Below, one piece after another: positions 1 to 10,806 of a DNA stretch of 64,000 bases (its first letter is position 1; each line of letters opens with the position of its first letter). The notes under the pieces were generated by a model. It worked only from the letters and a program-made list of their open reading frames with translations, was not told where the DNA came from and searched no databases. The position numbers and the translations under genes are program-made. Source of the DNA: Acinetobacter wuhouensis (GTDB taxonomy: Bacteria; Pseudomonadota; Gammaproteobacteria; Pseudomonadales; Moraxellaceae); assembly GCF_001696605.3 (NCBI RefSeq), contig NZ_CP031716.1, positions 3,472,001 to 3,536,000 on the forward strand, in the 5' to 3' direction.

Positions 1-207
1 TTTTAATTGTGTATCCAAGTTTTGGTTGGTACTGGTCACCAATTGGTTGGCTTGTTCTTGATCTTCTAGTTTGTGATCAAAATAAAACCATGCCAATAAC
101 ACTGAAACCAAAGCAACTAATGCAACCCCAACACAAACTGCGACAAATTGTTTCTTTTTCTGCTCTCTTAGCTCATCACGCCAAGGGAGTAAATTAATCT
201 TTGCCAT
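1..207 (-). CDS. pilN: PilN, type IV pilus inner-membrane assembly protein (partial, N-terminal part)
   Basis: Read on the minus strand, this frame begins at an ATG that overlaps the last base of the pilM stop codon (TAATG) and runs off the left edge. About 69 residues are visible. The cytoplasmic start carries INLLPWRDE, the short segment by which PilN proteins bind PilM. A single hydrophobic helix follows at about residues 22-43, then a periplasmic stretch rich in Gln and Asn. In the family PilN pairs with PilO and links the PilM ring to the outer parts of the pilus machine. The one-base overlap with pilM supports translational coupling. Only the 3' part is missing, cut by the window edge. 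Confidence 0.93.
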   Translation of the reverse strand, partial: MAKINLLPWRDELREQKKKQFVAVCVGVALVALVSVLLAWFYFDHKLEDQEQANQLVTSTNQNLDTQLK

Positions 208-1265
208 TAATCAAAACTCCTCAAAGCTAAGCCACACGCAACCATCAATGATGGCGCATCATTCTCAATTTTTTTCAAATCAATTTGTGGTGAGAATCCC
301 ATTTGCAAGAAAGGATTTGCAATCGTGACGCGGTAGCCTAATTTTTGTTGTAATAATTTAGATAAACCAGGAATATTGGCATTCCCCCCTGCCAATAAAA
401 TATGATCAATCTCATTGAATTGAGAAGATGAGAAGAAGAACTGTAGTGAACGCGCTGCTTGTTGAACCACAGCTTCTAAAAATGGCATTAACACTTCAGT
501 TTCAAAGTCATCTGGCAATGTACGATCTTTCTTCGCACGCCCAGCTTCTTCATATGACAAACCATAACGGTTTTGTACGTCCTGCGTCAGTTGCTTTCCA
601 CCAAATACTTGTTCACGGGTATAGATAATTTTGCCATTTTGCATGACAGACAAAGTCGTCATGGTATGACCAATATCGAGGATACCCACAAGATTTGCAC
701 CAATTGGCAATGTATCTGAGAAAACTGCAAAAGCTCGTTCCATTGCATAACTTTCGACGTCTGCGATTTTTGGCGATAAACCTGCTATTTCTAAAACTTC
801 AACGCGAGATTCAATATTCTCAGCGCGGGTTGCAACCAAGAGTACATTAACGCGGTTTGGATTTGCCAATTTATCATTGAGAACTTCAAAATCTAGGCTA
901 ACTTCATCGAGTGGGAATGGGATGTACTGCTCAGCATCCATTCGGATCTGAACTTCCCGTTCTTCATCAGACATGTCTGCATCCATCTCGATGACTTTGT
1001 GAATCACCATAGACGTAGGTACAGCAACCGCTACATTTTGCGATTGTGGATTGGCAAGATTCACTGCACGTTCCAATGCATCCGCAACTGCTTCAGGATT
1101 AAGAATATTTTTCTCGACCACACTCCCCTCAAGAAGCGGACTTAATCCGTAGCTTTCAACCCAATAACGACCGTTTTTAACAGAGAGCTCTAAAATCTTT
1201 ACAGTAGTAGAACTAATATCTACTCCTATTAACCCCTTATTTGGCTTACGATATAGTCTAAGCAC
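207..1265 (-). CDS. pilM: PilM, actin-like ATPase of type IV pilus assembly
   Basis: The protein has 352 residues, the usual length for PilM. It starts with a short basic segment and then GVDISSTTVKILEL, the first phosphate-binding loop of the actin/FtsA fold. A second nucleotide-binding segment, GILDIGHTMTTLSV, lies near residue 193 and LLAGGNANIPGL near residue 290. PilM is cytoplasmic and binds the PilN tail at the inner membrane, as part of the pilus used for twitching and DNA uptake. It is the first gene of the pilM-pilN operon here and is divergent from ponA, with a 164-bp shared upstream region. Confidence 0.96.
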   Translation of the reverse strand: MLRLYRKPNKGLIGVDISSTTVKILELSVKNGRYWVESYGLSPLLEGSVVEKNILNPEAVADALERAVNLANPQSQNVAVAVPTSMVIHKVIEMDADMSDEEREVQIRMDAEQYIPFPLDEVSLDFEVLNDKLANPNRVNVLLVATRAENIESRVEVLEIAGLSPKIADVESYAMERAFAVFSDTLPIGANLVGILDIGHTMTTLSVMQNGKIIYTREQVFGGKQLTQDVQNRYGLSYEEAGRAKKDRTLPDDFETEVLMPFLEAVVQQAARSLQFFFSSSQFNEIDHILLAGGNANIPGLSKLLQQKLGYRVTIANPFLQMGFSPQIDLKKIENDAPSLMVACGLALRSFD

Positions 1266-1429
1266 GATACATTTCCTATTATTTTTTTATCCCCAATAAA
1301 TAACACAAACCGACTGCATTTGGTCTTAATTTTTTACAGATACAATATCCCATCTAACAATCCGTCAAATGAAAAGTTATACTGACCATCAATTAGTTTG
1401 CCATTAGCTATTATTAAAACTTACTTGTT

Positions 1430-3985
1430 ATGAAAAAGCTATCTTGTTCAGGTCATATTCATCCCTTTTTTTTGCTGATTATTATTATCTTAGTCGCAAT
1501 TCCGATGGGCTTTTATGGAATGTACCTATATATCGCCCCATCGTTACCAGAAATGAGCTCTTTAAAAAAGGCGCCATTGCTTAAACCTTTGCAAGTTTAT
1601 TCTGCAGATAATCAACTGATTGCTGAATATGGTGGCAAACTTTCTGTGCCCGTTGAGTACAATCAGATTCCACCACATTTCATCCATGCCTTTCTAGCGG
1701 CTGAAGACTCCTCCTTTTTTGAACACAGTGGGATCAGCTTTAAGGGTTTAGGACGCGCAGTCAGTGAAACTGTGACAGGCTCAAATGTGCAAACAGGTGG
1801 TTCAACCATCACCATGCAAGTGGCAAAAAACTATTATTTATCTCCTGAACGTACTTTAAAACGAAAATTAACCGAAGTATTTTTGGCACGAAAAATAGAA
1901 CAAAACTTATCAAAAGAAGATATTTTATCGTTATACGTCAATAAAATATTTTTAGGTAAAAATGCCTATGGTATTGCTGCTGCTGCAAAAATTTATTATG
2001 ACAAAAACCTTGATCAACTCAGTGTTGCTCAAATGGCGATGATCGCGGGTCTACCTAAAGCGCCATCAAAATACAATCCAGTAGTCAATCCTGAACGTGC
2101 TTTAGAACGTCGTAATTGGATTCTAGGTCGTATGTTACAGCTCGGGTATTTAAAACAAAATGAATATCAAAAAGCAGTCGCTGAACCAATCAATCTCAGT
2201 ATGCCTGACCGTGGACTCAGCAATAAATTTCCCTATGTAGGCGAAATGGTTCGTTCAGAGTTGGTTGAGAAATTTGGCGATCAAGCTGTTGATTCTGGTT
2301 ATAAAGTTTATACAACAATCAATAGCCAACGTCAGCAATATGCAGAAGAATCTGTACAAAAAGGATTAGAGGATTATGACCGTCGTCATGGTTGGCGTGG
2401 TGCAGAAGCCCATGATAAACCTTTAAAAGAGTTTATAGCCTATGCTAATACTTTCCCTGCCGAAGTAATAAAAGTAAATAGCAACTCCTTTGAAGCAAAG
2501 ATGCAAGATGGTTCAACAGTCACTGTGCCATGGTCTGGAATGTCATGGGCAAGAAAATATATTAATGCCAATGCTGTTGGTGGTGCGCCAAGTCGTGCTT
2601 CTCAAATTGTCAGCACCAAAGATATTGTGCGCTTACGCCCAAATGAAAATAAAACAGCATGGTCATTGGTACAAGTCCCTAAAGCACAGGGACAGCTCAT
2701 TGCAATCAATCCTAATGATGGTTCGATTGTAGCCATCGTGGGTGGGTATAACTTCTATCACTCTAAATTTAACCGTGCCTTGCAGGGTTGGCGCCAACCC
2801 GGTTCGACCATCAAGCCTTTCATTTATGCACTCGCACTTGAACGAGGTATGACTCCTTATACAATGGTCAATGATAATCCGATCAGTATTGGCAGATGGT
2901 CACCTAAAAACTCGGATGGACGCTACTTAGGAATGATTCCCTTGCGTCGTGCATTATACCTCTCTCGTAATACCGTTTCTGTACGCTTATTACAAAGTGT
3001 TGGCGTGGAACGCGCTCGTCAATTATTGATGGATTTTGGCTTACAAGAAGACCAAATTCCACGCAACTTCACCATTGCACTCGGTACACCACAAGTACTT
3101 CCTGTGCAAATGGCAACAGGTTATGCCACCATTGCCAATGGTGGTTATCGTATTCAACCACACTTTATCAGTCGTATCGAAGATGCCTATGGCAAAGTCA
3201 TTTACGAAGCAAATCCTGACTATGCCTGTATCCCATGTATCAATCAAAAAGAGCAAACTGTAAAAACAGAAGATGCAGAAGTCACTACTGACGATGAAGT
3301 GATTGCAGGTAATACCAATACGGATGATGTACAACCTATTTTAACAAAAGAAGAGCAAAGTAAATATCGCCAAGCTCAACGTATTTTAAAATCACAATCC
3401 GCTTTTGATATGGCGAATATCCTTCGTGACGTTATCGTACATGGTACTGGACGTGCCGCATTGAAAATTGGTCGTGATGATATTGGTGGTAAAACAGGAA
3501 CAACCAATGATGCAAAAGATGCATGGTTTGCTGGTTTTAATGGAAAATTAGTGGCGATCGCATGGGTCGGTTTTGACCAACCTTCAACCTTAGGTCGTCG
3601 TGAATATGGTGGTATTGCCGCACTTCCAGTATGGACCAGCTTTATGGGTAAAGCGCTAAAAGGCACACCTTCGGCGTGGGTTCATTTTGATAAAGATGCT
3701 AAGGCACCACTTTCACGTGAGCAACGTGGGCAACAAACCCAAGTTGAAGGGCAAAGTAATGAAGCAAGTAAAGAAAGTGGCTCAACTCCACCTTTAGCTC
3801 GTCCTATTTACAAACCTGCTCCTGTGACACCATCACGTAATGCTTCAAATGACTTTGATGACCTACCTGACGAGAATGGCGAACAAAAACTAAAACCAAC
3901 CACTTCAACGCCTCCGACCATGAATCAAGATCATGCAAAACGTGAAAACGACTCTCTAGAGAACTTAATCAATGAAGTTCAATAG
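1430..3985 (+). CDS. ponA: Penicillin-binding protein 1A, bifunctional peptidoglycan synthase
   Basis: A class A PBP of 851 residues. A membrane helix lies at about residues 12-35. The glycosyltransferase domain has EDSSFFEHSG, with the catalytic Glu at residue 92, and GGSTITMQVAKN. The transpeptidase domain has the STIK active site with Ser459, an SRN motif and KTGT at 688-691. The C-terminal tail of about 90 residues is rich in Pro, Thr and Asn and is probably disordered. It polymerises glycan strands from lipid II and cross-links them, and is a beta-lactam target. The gene is monocistronic: pilM is divergent and a terminator follows at once. Confidence 0.96.
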   Translation: MKKLSCSGHIHPFFLLIIIILVAIPMGFYGMYLYIAPSLPEMSSLKKAPLLKPLQVYSADNQLIAEYGGKLSVPVEYNQIPPHFIHAFLAAEDSSFFEHSGISFKGLGRAVSETVTGSNVQTGGSTITMQVAKNYYLSPERTLKRKLTEVFLARKIEQNLSKEDILSLYVNKIFLGKNAYGIAAAAKIYYDKNLDQLSVAQMAMIAGLPKAPSKYNPVVNPERALERRNWILGRMLQLGYLKQNEYQKAVAEPINLSMPDRGLSNKFPYVGEMVRSELVEKFGDQAVDSGYKVYTTINSQRQQYAEESVQKGLEDYDRRHGWRGAEAHDKPLKEFIAYANTFPAEVIKVNSNSFEAKMQDGSTVTVPWSGMSWARKYINANAVGGAPSRASQIVSTKDIVRLRPNENKTAWSLVQVPKAQGQLIAINPNDGSIVAIVGGYNFYHSKFNRALQGWRQPGSTIKPFIYALALERGMTPYTMVNDNPISIGRWSPKNSDGRYLGMIPLRRALYLSRNTVSVRLLQSVGVERARQLLMDFGLQEDQIPRNFTIALGTPQVLPVQMATGYATIANGGYRIQPHFISRIEDAYGKVIYEANPDYACIPCINQKEQTVKTEDAEVTTDDEVIAGNTNTDDVQPILTKEEQSKYRQAQRILKSQSAFDMANILRDVIVHGTGRAALKIGRDDIGGKTGTTNDAKDAWFAGFNGKLVAIAWVGFDQPSTLGRREYGGIAALPVWTSFMGKALKGTPSAWVHFDKDAKAPLSREQRGQQTQVEGQSNEASKESGSTPPLARPIYKPAPVTPSRNASNDFDDLPDENGEQKLKPTTSTPPTMNQDHAKRENDSLENLINEVQ

Positions 3986-4000
3986 TTAAAACTTGAAAAT

Positions 4001-4030
4001 AAAAAACGCCATTTTTGAATGGCGTTTTTT
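4001..4030 (+). terminator. Rho-independent terminator of ponA
   Basis: The inverted repeat AAAAAACGCCAT / ATGGCGTTTTTT with a short TTTTGA loop starts 15 bases after the ponA stop. It ends in six T on the plus strand and six A lie at the other side. It could therefore also stop rlmA transcripts arriving from the minus strand. Confidence 0.9.
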
Positions 4031-4053
4031 ATGACCCAAACAACCCAAAACGA

Positions 4054-4857
4054 TTATCTCTTTTGAAAAATATACATTTGGAATACTGCTTTCAGTTCAG
4101 TTTTTTCTTGTTGTTCTAACTTTTTGCGTTTTTCAGGTTTGGCCTTATACGCGTATGGCGTCATTGCAATTAAGTTTTTCAATTGTTCTTGATTCAATTC
4201 AAAGACCGACTCAACAATCGGTTGCTCAATCAATTCAAAATGTGCTTTAAGCTGTTCTACGAACTTATGCGGTTCATGTGGCTTCACTTCATCAAATAAA
4301 CCTTCACGCATGGTATAAAGATGCTCTGGTGCTGGTGTCACCACCATCAAATAGCCTTGAGGTTTCAAAACTCGTAAAATTTCTTCTTGTGGAATTGGAC
4401 TAAACAAACTGGTGCATAAATCAATTGAATCATCAAGCACAGGCAAAGTTGCCCCCGTCCCCACGACCCAAGTCACATTCTTATTCAATTTTGCAGCAAC
4501 TTGGACTGCATTTTTAGCAATATCCACCCCCACGCATTGCATCACTTCGCTTTGCATCGCATTGGTGTAATAGCCCTCACCACATCCAATATCGAGTAAA
4601 TTTTCAATGCGTAGTTCACGGATTTTTTCAACTACTGCCTGTTGCAAGGGCGCATAAAAACCAGCACTTAGAAATGCGCGACGCGCTTGTACTGATTCAG
4701 GCGTATCACCTGGATTTTTACTATGTTTATGTTGTACTACATGTAAATTCACATAACCTTGTTTTGCCACATCATAGCTATGCTGATTGACACAGCGCCA
4801 AGTTTTATCCGATAAGCTCAACGCCTCACGACATACTGGGCACATTAACAAATTCAT
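4054..4857 (-). CDS. rlmA: 23S rRNA (guanine-N1)-methyltransferase RlmA
   Basis: This protein of about 267 residues has an N-terminal zinc-binding domain with CPVC, then a Cys and a His 13 and 17 residues later. NPGDT and QARRAFL follow, then a class I SAM-binding motif LLDIGCGEGYYT. This order matches RlmA/RrmA, which methylates guanine 745 of 23S rRNA in Enterobacteria. An upstream in-frame GTG at 4869 would add four residues. I prefer the ATG at 4857 because GGAG sits six bases before it. It lies downstream of mraY on the same strand but a terminator separates them, so it probably has its own promoter. Confidence 0.9.
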   Translation of the reverse strand: MNLLMCPVCREALSLSDKTWRCVNQHSYDVAKQGYVNLHVVQHKHSKNPGDTPESVQARRAFLSAGFYAPLQQAVVEKIRELRIENLLDIGCGEGYYTNAMQSEVMQCVGVDIAKNAVQVAAKLNKNVTWVVGTGATLPVLDDSIDLCTSLFSPIPQEEILRVLKPQGYLMVVTPAPEHLYTMREGLFDEVKPHEPHKFVEQLKAHFELIEQPIVESVFELNQEQLKNLIAMTPYAYKAKPEKRKKLEQQEKTELKAVFQMYIFQKR

Positions 4858-4883
4858 AGCATTCTCCACAGATCTTGCACAAT

Positions 4884-4913
4884 AAAAAAAGTCGGCTGAG
4901 ATGCCGACTTTCT
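4884..4913 (-). terminator. Terminator at the end of the rsmH-mraY operon
   Basis: On the minus strand GAAAGTCGGC pairs with GCCGACTTTT around a small loop, followed by a run of T. It lies 14 bases after the mraY stop and before rlmA, so it marks the end of the cell-wall operon. Confidence 0.88.
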
Positions 4914-4927
4914 TGTTTTAATTTGGC

Positions 4928-6046
4928 TTAACGTAATTTTAATGTCATTAGACCTAAAACTACCAGCATAATTGTGATAATCCAGAAACGAATCACCACT
5001 TGGGTTTCACGCCAACCTTTTTTCTCATAATGGTGGTGTAATGGTGCCATGAGGAACACACGTTTATTACGCATGCGCAATGAACCGATTTGTAAGAACA
5101 CGGAAATTGCTTCAACTACAAATACTCCACCCATAATCGCAAAGACGATTTCTTGACGCACCATCACTGCGATTGTACCGAGCATTGCACCTAAAGATAA
5201 TGCACCTACATCACCCATGAAGACTTGTGCAGGATGTGCGTTATACCAAAGGAATGCCAAGCCTGCACCAATCATTGCGGCACAGATAATGACCAACTCA
5301 GACGTATATTTCACATAAGGAATATGCAGATAAGTGGCAAAACGAATATCACCTGCCAAGTAAGCAAATACACCCAAACCTGCTGCAACCAGTACGATTG
5401 GCATGATTGCCAAACCATCCAAACCATCGGTTAAATTGACTGCATTCGAGCCACCATTAATCACCAAATAAGTGAAAATAATGAAGCCGATACCAAGTGG
5501 AATTGCTGACAATGGGATGCTGAGATTTTTAAAGAATGGAATCAACAAATCCAGCATATTGGCAGTATGTACAGGATTTTCCTGTTGTGTTGCGATGATA
5601 TATAACGCAATACCTGCACCGAGTGAACCTACAGACGTCCAAAAGAATTTCTTCTTGGCAGGTAGACCCGCATTGTCTTTATAACGAACTTTGATCCAAT
5701 CATCTGCCCAACCGACCGCACCAAAGATCACCATCACACCGAGTACGATCCACACATAAGGATTGGATAAATCTGCCCAAAGTAAGGTACTGATCCCAAT
5801 TGAGAGGAGGATCAGAATTCCGCCCATGGTTGGTGTACCCATTTTTTTGGCATGATTTTCAGGAGCAAATGAACTAACTGCTTGACCATATTTTAAGGCT
5901 TGTAATTTACGAATCATTACAGGACCGAGCGCCCAACCAATTGCAAGTGCTGTTAAAACACTCAGCAAAGCACGTAATGATAAGTAGCGCACCACTTGGA
6001 ACGCATTTTCATAGCCTGCTAGGTGTTGAAATAACCAAAACAGCAT
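4928..6046 (-). CDS. mraY: Phospho-N-acetylmuramoyl-pentapeptide transferase MraY
   Basis: A polytopic inner-membrane enzyme of 372 residues, the usual length, with about ten hydrophobic helices. The conserved cytoplasmic motifs are present: the DDWIKV stretch near residue 115, [16 protein letters not shown] near 198, [11 protein letters not shown] near 276 and the histidine segment [11 protein letters not shown] near 337. It transfers phospho-MurNAc-pentapeptide to undecaprenyl phosphate to make lipid I. Its start overlaps the murF stop by one base. It is the last gene of the operon; the murD-ftsW-murG genes that follow mraY in many proteobacteria are absent here. Confidence 0.97.
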   Translation of the reverse strand: MLFWLFQHLAGYENAFQVVRYLSLRALLSVLTALAIGWALGPVMIRKLQALKYGQAVSSFAPENHAKKMGTPTMGGILILLSIGISTLLWADLSNPYVWIVLGVMVIFGAVGWADDWIKVRYKDNAGLPAKKKFFWTSVGSLGAGIALYIIATQQENPVHTANMLDLLIPFFKNLSIPLSAIPLGIGFIIFTYLVINGGSNAVNLTDGLDGLAIMPIVLVAAGLGVFAYLAGDIRFATYLHIPYVKYTSELVIICAAMIGAGLAFLWYNAHPAQVFMGDVGALSLGAMLGTIAVMVRQEIVFAIMGGVFVVEAISVFLQIGSLRMRNKRVFLMAPLHHHYEKKGWRETQVVIRFWIITIMLVVLGLMTLKLR

Positions 6047-7455
6047 TAAACTTTCTCCATCAAATCAGCCATCAACGTTTCCATATGGGTATAACGAGAA
6101 CCTTTAAATAGGAAACTCATGGACTGCGGTTGATGCGTTTCAATTAAACTTAACAACAATGGTAAAGCTTGTTCTTGGTTTAGAAAAGCTTGTAATTTTT
6201 TACCGTACTGTGTGCTTCTTGCACCCTCTTGAGTTGCAGGTGCAAATTCACCCACAGCAACCACAAAGTTAATTCCCTTCACCGAAACAAGGTCACGACC
6301 TAGCAAATAGTGTTGTTGCGCGGCGGTATCACCCAACTCACCAATATCACCAATCACCATCACTTTGATGCCATCTTGCTGTGCAAGCACTTCACCAGCA
6401 GCTCGCATTGAAGTTGGATTGGCATTATAAGTATCATCAATAAATAAATGATTGGCTTTTTGGATAAAGTTTAAACGACCTTTAGCACCTTGTGCAGATT
6501 CTAGACCAATCACAATATCATCTAAAGCAATACCAATTGCTAAAGCAAAAGCAGTTGCCGCTTCGGCATTATGAACATTGTGTTCACCTGCAAAAGGTAG
6601 ATTTACAGTACGAATGCCTTGAGGAGTATTGAGGGTAAATGTTGCAGATTGCGCCTGAAGCTGAATATCTGTTGCAAAAACGTCACCACCTTGACCAAAA
6701 CTCAATACATGCTCAGTTCTAACTGCTTGGCGAATCGTATCAGTGAAATCATCATGCGCAGGAACAATCGACGTTCCTGCTGGGTCAATATGACTGTAAA
6801 TTTCTGACTTGGCACGACAAATGCCATCACGCCCACCAAATTCACCCAAATGTGCTGTGCCGATATTGAGAATCCCAGCGACATGCGGTTGCACTAAGTT
6901 TGAGGTGTAATCAATTTCACCTTGATGACTTGCACCTAATTCCATCACCGCATATTGATGTTCAGCACGGAGCTCCAATAACATCATCGGCACACCGAGG
7001 TCATTATTTAAATTACCACGCGTGATCAAAGTTGGTGCTAAACGTGACAGGATGCTACCAAGCATCTCTTTAGTGGTCGTTTTACCACTACTGCCTGTCA
7101 ATGCAATCACTTTAAGTTGCGAGTTTTGCGCACGACGATAAGCACCTAAATGACCCAATGCTAACCTTGTATCTGCAACAACAAGCTGACAAATATCAAC
7201 ATCTACTGAATGACTCACGATGGCAATCTGACAGCCATTTTCAGCCACTTGAGCAATAAAATCATGGGCATCAAAGCGTTCGCCTTTGAGTGCTAAAAAT
7301 GCATCACCCAATTCAGCATGACGTGAATCAGTCAGAATACGCTTAATTTCACCTTGTGGTGCTTTGTCTAAATACCATGAACCTTGAGTCGCTTCAGCAA
7401 GTTGTGCTGCTGACCATGGCTCTAAAGGCACAGTACTGGTGGTCGAGGTGTGCAT
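6046..7455 (-). CDS. murF: UDP-MurNAc-tripeptide D-alanyl-D-alanine ligase MurF
   Basis: This Mur ligase of 469 residues has the ATP-binding loop [13 protein letters not shown] near residue 119. ITRGNLNND and [11 protein letters not shown] follow, then the central motif [14 protein letters not shown] near 343. It adds D-Ala-D-Ala to UDP-MurNAc-tripeptide in the cytoplasm, completing the pentapeptide that MraY uses. It sits eight bases after murE and overlaps mraY by one base, so all three are co-transcribed. Confidence 0.96.
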   Translation of the reverse strand: MHTSTTSTVPLEPWSAAQLAEATQGSWYLDKAPQGEIKRILTDSRHAELGDAFLALKGERFDAHDFIAQVAENGCQIAIVSHSVDVDICQLVVADTRLALGHLGAYRRAQNSQLKVIALTGSSGKTTTKEMLGSILSRLAPTLITRGNLNNDLGVPMMLLELRAEHQYAVMELGASHQGEIDYTSNLVQPHVAGILNIGTAHLGEFGGRDGICRAKSEIYSHIDPAGTSIVPAHDDFTDTIRQAVRTEHVLSFGQGGDVFATDIQLQAQSATFTLNTPQGIRTVNLPFAGEHNVHNAEAATAFALAIGIALDDIVIGLESAQGAKGRLNFIQKANHLFIDDTYNANPTSMRAAGEVLAQQDGIKVMVIGDIGELGDTAAQQHYLLGRDLVSVKGINFVVAVGEFAPATQEGARSTQYGKKLQAFLNQEQALPLLLSLIETHQPQSMSFLFKGSRYTHMETLMADLMEKV

Positions 7456-7463
7456 CTCTATTC

Positions 7464-8954
7464 CTACTGAGCTGGAGAATTTGTTTTACGGGATAACATA
7501 TTGACTGCGGATTGCACTTCGACCACATCATCAAACCAATGGCGTACACCATCAATTTCTTGATAATCTTCGTGCCCTTTACCTGCAATCACCACAATAT
7601 CACCTGATTGTGCATGCTTAACTGCATATTTAATCGCTTCACGGCGGTCATGTATTTCATGCACATCGTGTTGACTAAAATCAATATCACGCTTCATATC
7701 AGCAAAAATCTGCTCAGGATTCTCTGTACGTGGATTATCCGAGGTGATGATAATTGGGTTGGCTTGTTCCAATGCTGCTTTGGTCATTAATGGACGTTTA
7801 CCGCGATCGCGGTCTCCACCACAGCCAAATACTGCCCAAAGTTGATTTTCAACATGACGTTTAAGTGTTTTTAAGACTTGAGTGAGTGCATCGGGCGTAT
7901 GCGCATAATCCACCACAAATAGACGATCTGCATCACGAATCACTTGCATACGACCTGGTGCACCTTTTAATTTAGGTACATCGGCGATCAATTGTTTTAA
8001 ATCAAAGCCCGCTTGCTCAGCAACGATCAAACTCGCCACAAGATTTTCAATATTAAAATGTCCAAGTAATGGGCTTTGAACTGTAAATTCGCCTTGTTCC
8101 GTTTTTAAATGGAAAGTCGCGCCATTCAAACTATATTGAATACCAAACACCTGATAATCAGCTGCTTTAGATGTGGAGTAGGTCAATACTTTCGGATGTG
8201 ATTGATTGCTACTGGCTGCATCCAACATGATATTGGCATGCGCATCATCAACATTAATCACTGCCACTTTTAAAGAGGCAAATTTAAATAAACGAGATTT
8301 GGCTTCTGCATAAGCCTCTAACGTCCCGTGATAATCCAAATGATCACGACTTAAATTACTATAAGCTGCAATTTCAATATCGCAACCATTTAAACGCCCT
8401 TGCTCTAAACCATGAGAACTGGCTTCAATCGAAGCAAACTCAGCACCTTGCTTGGCAAAAGCATGTAATAAATTTTGTAAATGCAAAGCATCCAAAGTAG
8501 TATGCGATGACGATTCAAGGTTCGGTAAAATACCGTTCCCTGTGGTGCCCATCACTGCACACTTCTTGCCTTGTAACATCACTAATTCAGCAACTAAACG
8601 AGAAATTGTGGTTTTCCCATTGGTACCTGTAACTGCAAGAATTCGTGCTGCTTTAACTGGATCAGTCACTTGTAAATATTGCTTTTGCCATTGCCCCATC
8701 AAATGACGAACATCTGGACAAACTAAAACAGAATCTAAGCCTAATTCTGTTTCACTGATCACCGCCAATGCGCCTTTATCCAATGCAGTTTGCGCAAATT
8801 GCACGGTTTTTTCAGGCTGTGAATAACTGGTCAGCGCAATAAAAATCTGACCCGTTTCAATACGGCGACTATCTAAATTAAATCCTTGAAAAGGTTCAGA
8901 CATCCAAGCCTGTATATTTTCAACTGGATAAATATCCTGAAAACAAATTGTCAT
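7464..8954 (-). CDS. murE: UDP-MurNAc-L-Ala-D-Glu:meso-diaminopimelate ligase MurE
   Basis: A ligase of 496 residues with TGTNGKTT at 109-116. The DNPR motif (in TSDNPRTENP) marks enzymes that add meso-diaminopimelate rather than lysine. The central motif FVVDYAHTPDAL and the end motif AGKGHEDYQ are also present. It adds the third residue of the peptide stem. It begins seven bases after the ftsI stop and lies in the same operon. The DNPR motif fits a Gram-negative diderm. Confidence 0.97.
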   Translation of the reverse strand: MTICFQDIYPVENIQAWMSEPFQGFNLDSRRIETGQIFIALTSYSQPEKTVQFAQTALDKGALAVISETELGLDSVLVCPDVRHLMGQWQKQYLQVTDPVKAARILAVTGTNGKTTISRLVAELVMLQGKKCAVMGTTGNGILPNLESSSHTTLDALHLQNLLHAFAKQGAEFASIEASSHGLEQGRLNGCDIEIAAYSNLSRDHLDYHGTLEAYAEAKSRLFKFASLKVAVINVDDAHANIMLDAASSNQSHPKVLTYSTSKAADYQVFGIQYSLNGATFHLKTEQGEFTVQSPLLGHFNIENLVASLIVAEQAGFDLKQLIADVPKLKGAPGRMQVIRDADRLFVVDYAHTPDALTQVLKTLKRHVENQLWAVFGCGGDRDRGKRPLMTKAALEQANPIIITSDNPRTENPEQIFADMKRDIDFSQHDVHEIHDRREAIKYAVKHAQSGDIVVIAGKGHEDYQEIDGVRHWFDDVVEVQSAVNMLSRKTNSPAQ

Positions 8955-8961
8955 ATTCTAC

Positions 8962-10797
8962 CTATTTGGATGCTTTCGCTGTTTCAAGCGGTTTGTCTAA
9001 AGGTACGTTCATTAAACGTAAAGATTCTTGCATAATTTTTGCGAAGACTGGTGCGGCAACTAAACCACCGTAGTATTGCCCACGTGGATTTTCCACCACA
9101 ACAATAATCGCTAAGCGTGGATCACTAATCGGCGCGACACCTGCAAACAAAGCACGGTATTCAGTACTCGAATAGCCTTTATGGTCAGGGCGAAGTTTAT
9201 GTGCTGTTCCTGTTTTACCACCTACGCGATAGCCTGGGATATTGGCTTGTTTTGCTGTACCGCCTGGCATGGTGACTTGCTCTAACATCAACAAGACATC
9301 ATCTGCAATTTTAGGTGCCAATACCTGCTTGCCTTTCGGTTGATCATTCAACTTATAAAGGCTTAGAGGATATTCAACACCATGATTCGCCAACATGGCA
9401 TAACCTTGAGCCAACTGTAAAATGGTTGCGTTCAAACCATAACCATAAGCCATAGTTCCAATTTGAGAAGGATTCAGTTTTTCAGGTGAAACTACCAAAC
9501 CACCACTTTCACCAGGGAATTTCACAGCCGAACGTTGACCAAAACCAACTCGTCTAAAGAAAGTAGGTAATGTTTCTTTTGGCAATGACAAAGCGATTTT
9601 CGCTGAGCCAATGTTCGAAGACTTAATAATCACACCTGTGACTGTTAATGCACCATAATTATGGGTATCACGAATAGTATGCGAACCTAAACGCATTGTG
9701 CCTGGTGCGGTACTAATGATCGAATTTGGTGTGTATTTTCCACTTTCTAAACCAGCAGCAATTGTAAATGGCTTCATGGTTGAACCTGGTTCAAACATAT
9801 CAATTGCCCCACGGTTACGCATGGCATCCTTATTGCTCAAACCGTTCTTATCATTTGGGTTATAAGATGGCCAACTCGCCATTGCCAGAATCTCACCCGT
9901 TTTCACATCAACAGCAATTGAAGATGCTGAACGCGCACTATTCGCCACACCAACAGCGGTTAATTCACGATACATAATATATTGCAGACGAGAATCGATA
10001 CTTAATGTAATGTTCTCCCCCGCTTTTACTTCTTTTACCACTTCAGGCGTATTAATACGGTTACCATGCTTATCCCGCGAAATCTTTTGCTCACCATCTT
10101 CACCTGCAAGACGTGTGTTCAACTGCATTTCTAAACCTTCAATCCCAGTGCCTTCACTATTGGTCAAGCCAATAATCTGTGCATTGGGTTGAGGTTGCGG
10201 ATAATAGCGCTTATAGGTTTTTTCTGCATAAACGCCAGCAAACTTATGTTCTGTTAAAAAATCAGCTTGCGGTGGTGGTACTTCTTTTTTCAAGACTAAA
10301 TAACGTGAACGCGGACGCTCATACAAACGCTTTTTCAAATCTGCACGATCAATACCAACGACATCAGCCAATTCATCTAAATTTAAATTTTCATCTGGCA
10401 ACTGTCGTTTAAGTTTACGACTGTTTGGCGTTTTCTTTAATTCTTCAGTAATTTTTTCAAATTGCGCTTTGGTCTCAAAGTATTCACGCGGATCGATCAC
10501 CACTTTCATAATCGGAGAACTAATCGCCAAAGGCACACCATGACGATCACTAATCACGCCACGCATCGCTTTTAATTTTTCAGAACGTAAAATATTGGCA
10601 TTGGCTTTATTTTGTAAAAAGTCTTTATTAATCACTTGCACATAAAATGCACGACCAATCAGCCCTACAAAGCATAGCAATACTACGCCCCACATCAAAT
10701 AAAAACGCCACATATCTAAAGATATTGGATTTTTCCCTGAGATAGACGGCTGTTTTTTACGTGATTGCCGAGTCTGTTTAGTTTGTTTATCTACCAT
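8962..10797 (-). CDS. ftsI: Penicillin-binding protein 3, septal transpeptidase FtsI
   Basis: A class B PBP of 611 residues. A short basic cytoplasmic tail is followed by one membrane helix at about 31-50 and a PBP-dimer domain. The transpeptidase domain has Ser339 in STMK, SSN at 393-395 and KTGT at 528-531. It cross-links septal peptidoglycan with FtsW and is the target of aztreonam-like beta-lactams. It follows ftsL by nine bases and precedes murE, the usual dcw order. Confidence 0.97.
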   Translation of the reverse strand: MVDKQTKQTRQSRKKQPSISGKNPISLDMWRFYLMWGVVLLCFVGLIGRAFYVQVINKDFLQNKANANILRSEKLKAMRGVISDRHGVPLAISSPIMKVVIDPREYFETKAQFEKITEELKKTPNSRKLKRQLPDENLNLDELADVVGIDRADLKKRLYERPRSRYLVLKKEVPPPQADFLTEHKFAGVYAEKTYKRYYPQPQPNAQIIGLTNSEGTGIEGLEMQLNTRLAGEDGEQKISRDKHGNRINTPEVVKEVKAGENITLSIDSRLQYIMYRELTAVGVANSARSASSIAVDVKTGEILAMASWPSYNPNDKNGLSNKDAMRNRGAIDMFEPGSTMKPFTIAAGLESGKYTPNSIISTAPGTMRLGSHTIRDTHNYGALTVTGVIIKSSNIGSAKIALSLPKETLPTFFRRVGFGQRSAVKFPGESGGLVVSPEKLNPSQIGTMAYGYGLNATILQLAQGYAMLANHGVEYPLSLYKLNDQPKGKQVLAPKIADDVLLMLEQVTMPGGTAKQANIPGYRVGGKTGTAHKLRPDHKGYSSTEYRALFAGVAPISDPRLAIIVVVENPRGQYYGGLVAAPVFAKIMQESLRLMNVPLDKPLETAKASK

Positions 10798-10806
10798 ACA
10801 GATGCC

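Noticed and set aside
3041..3334. Minus-strand frame of 97 codons within ponA
   Set aside because: It is antisense to the conserved transpeptidase region of ponA and has no supporting signal.
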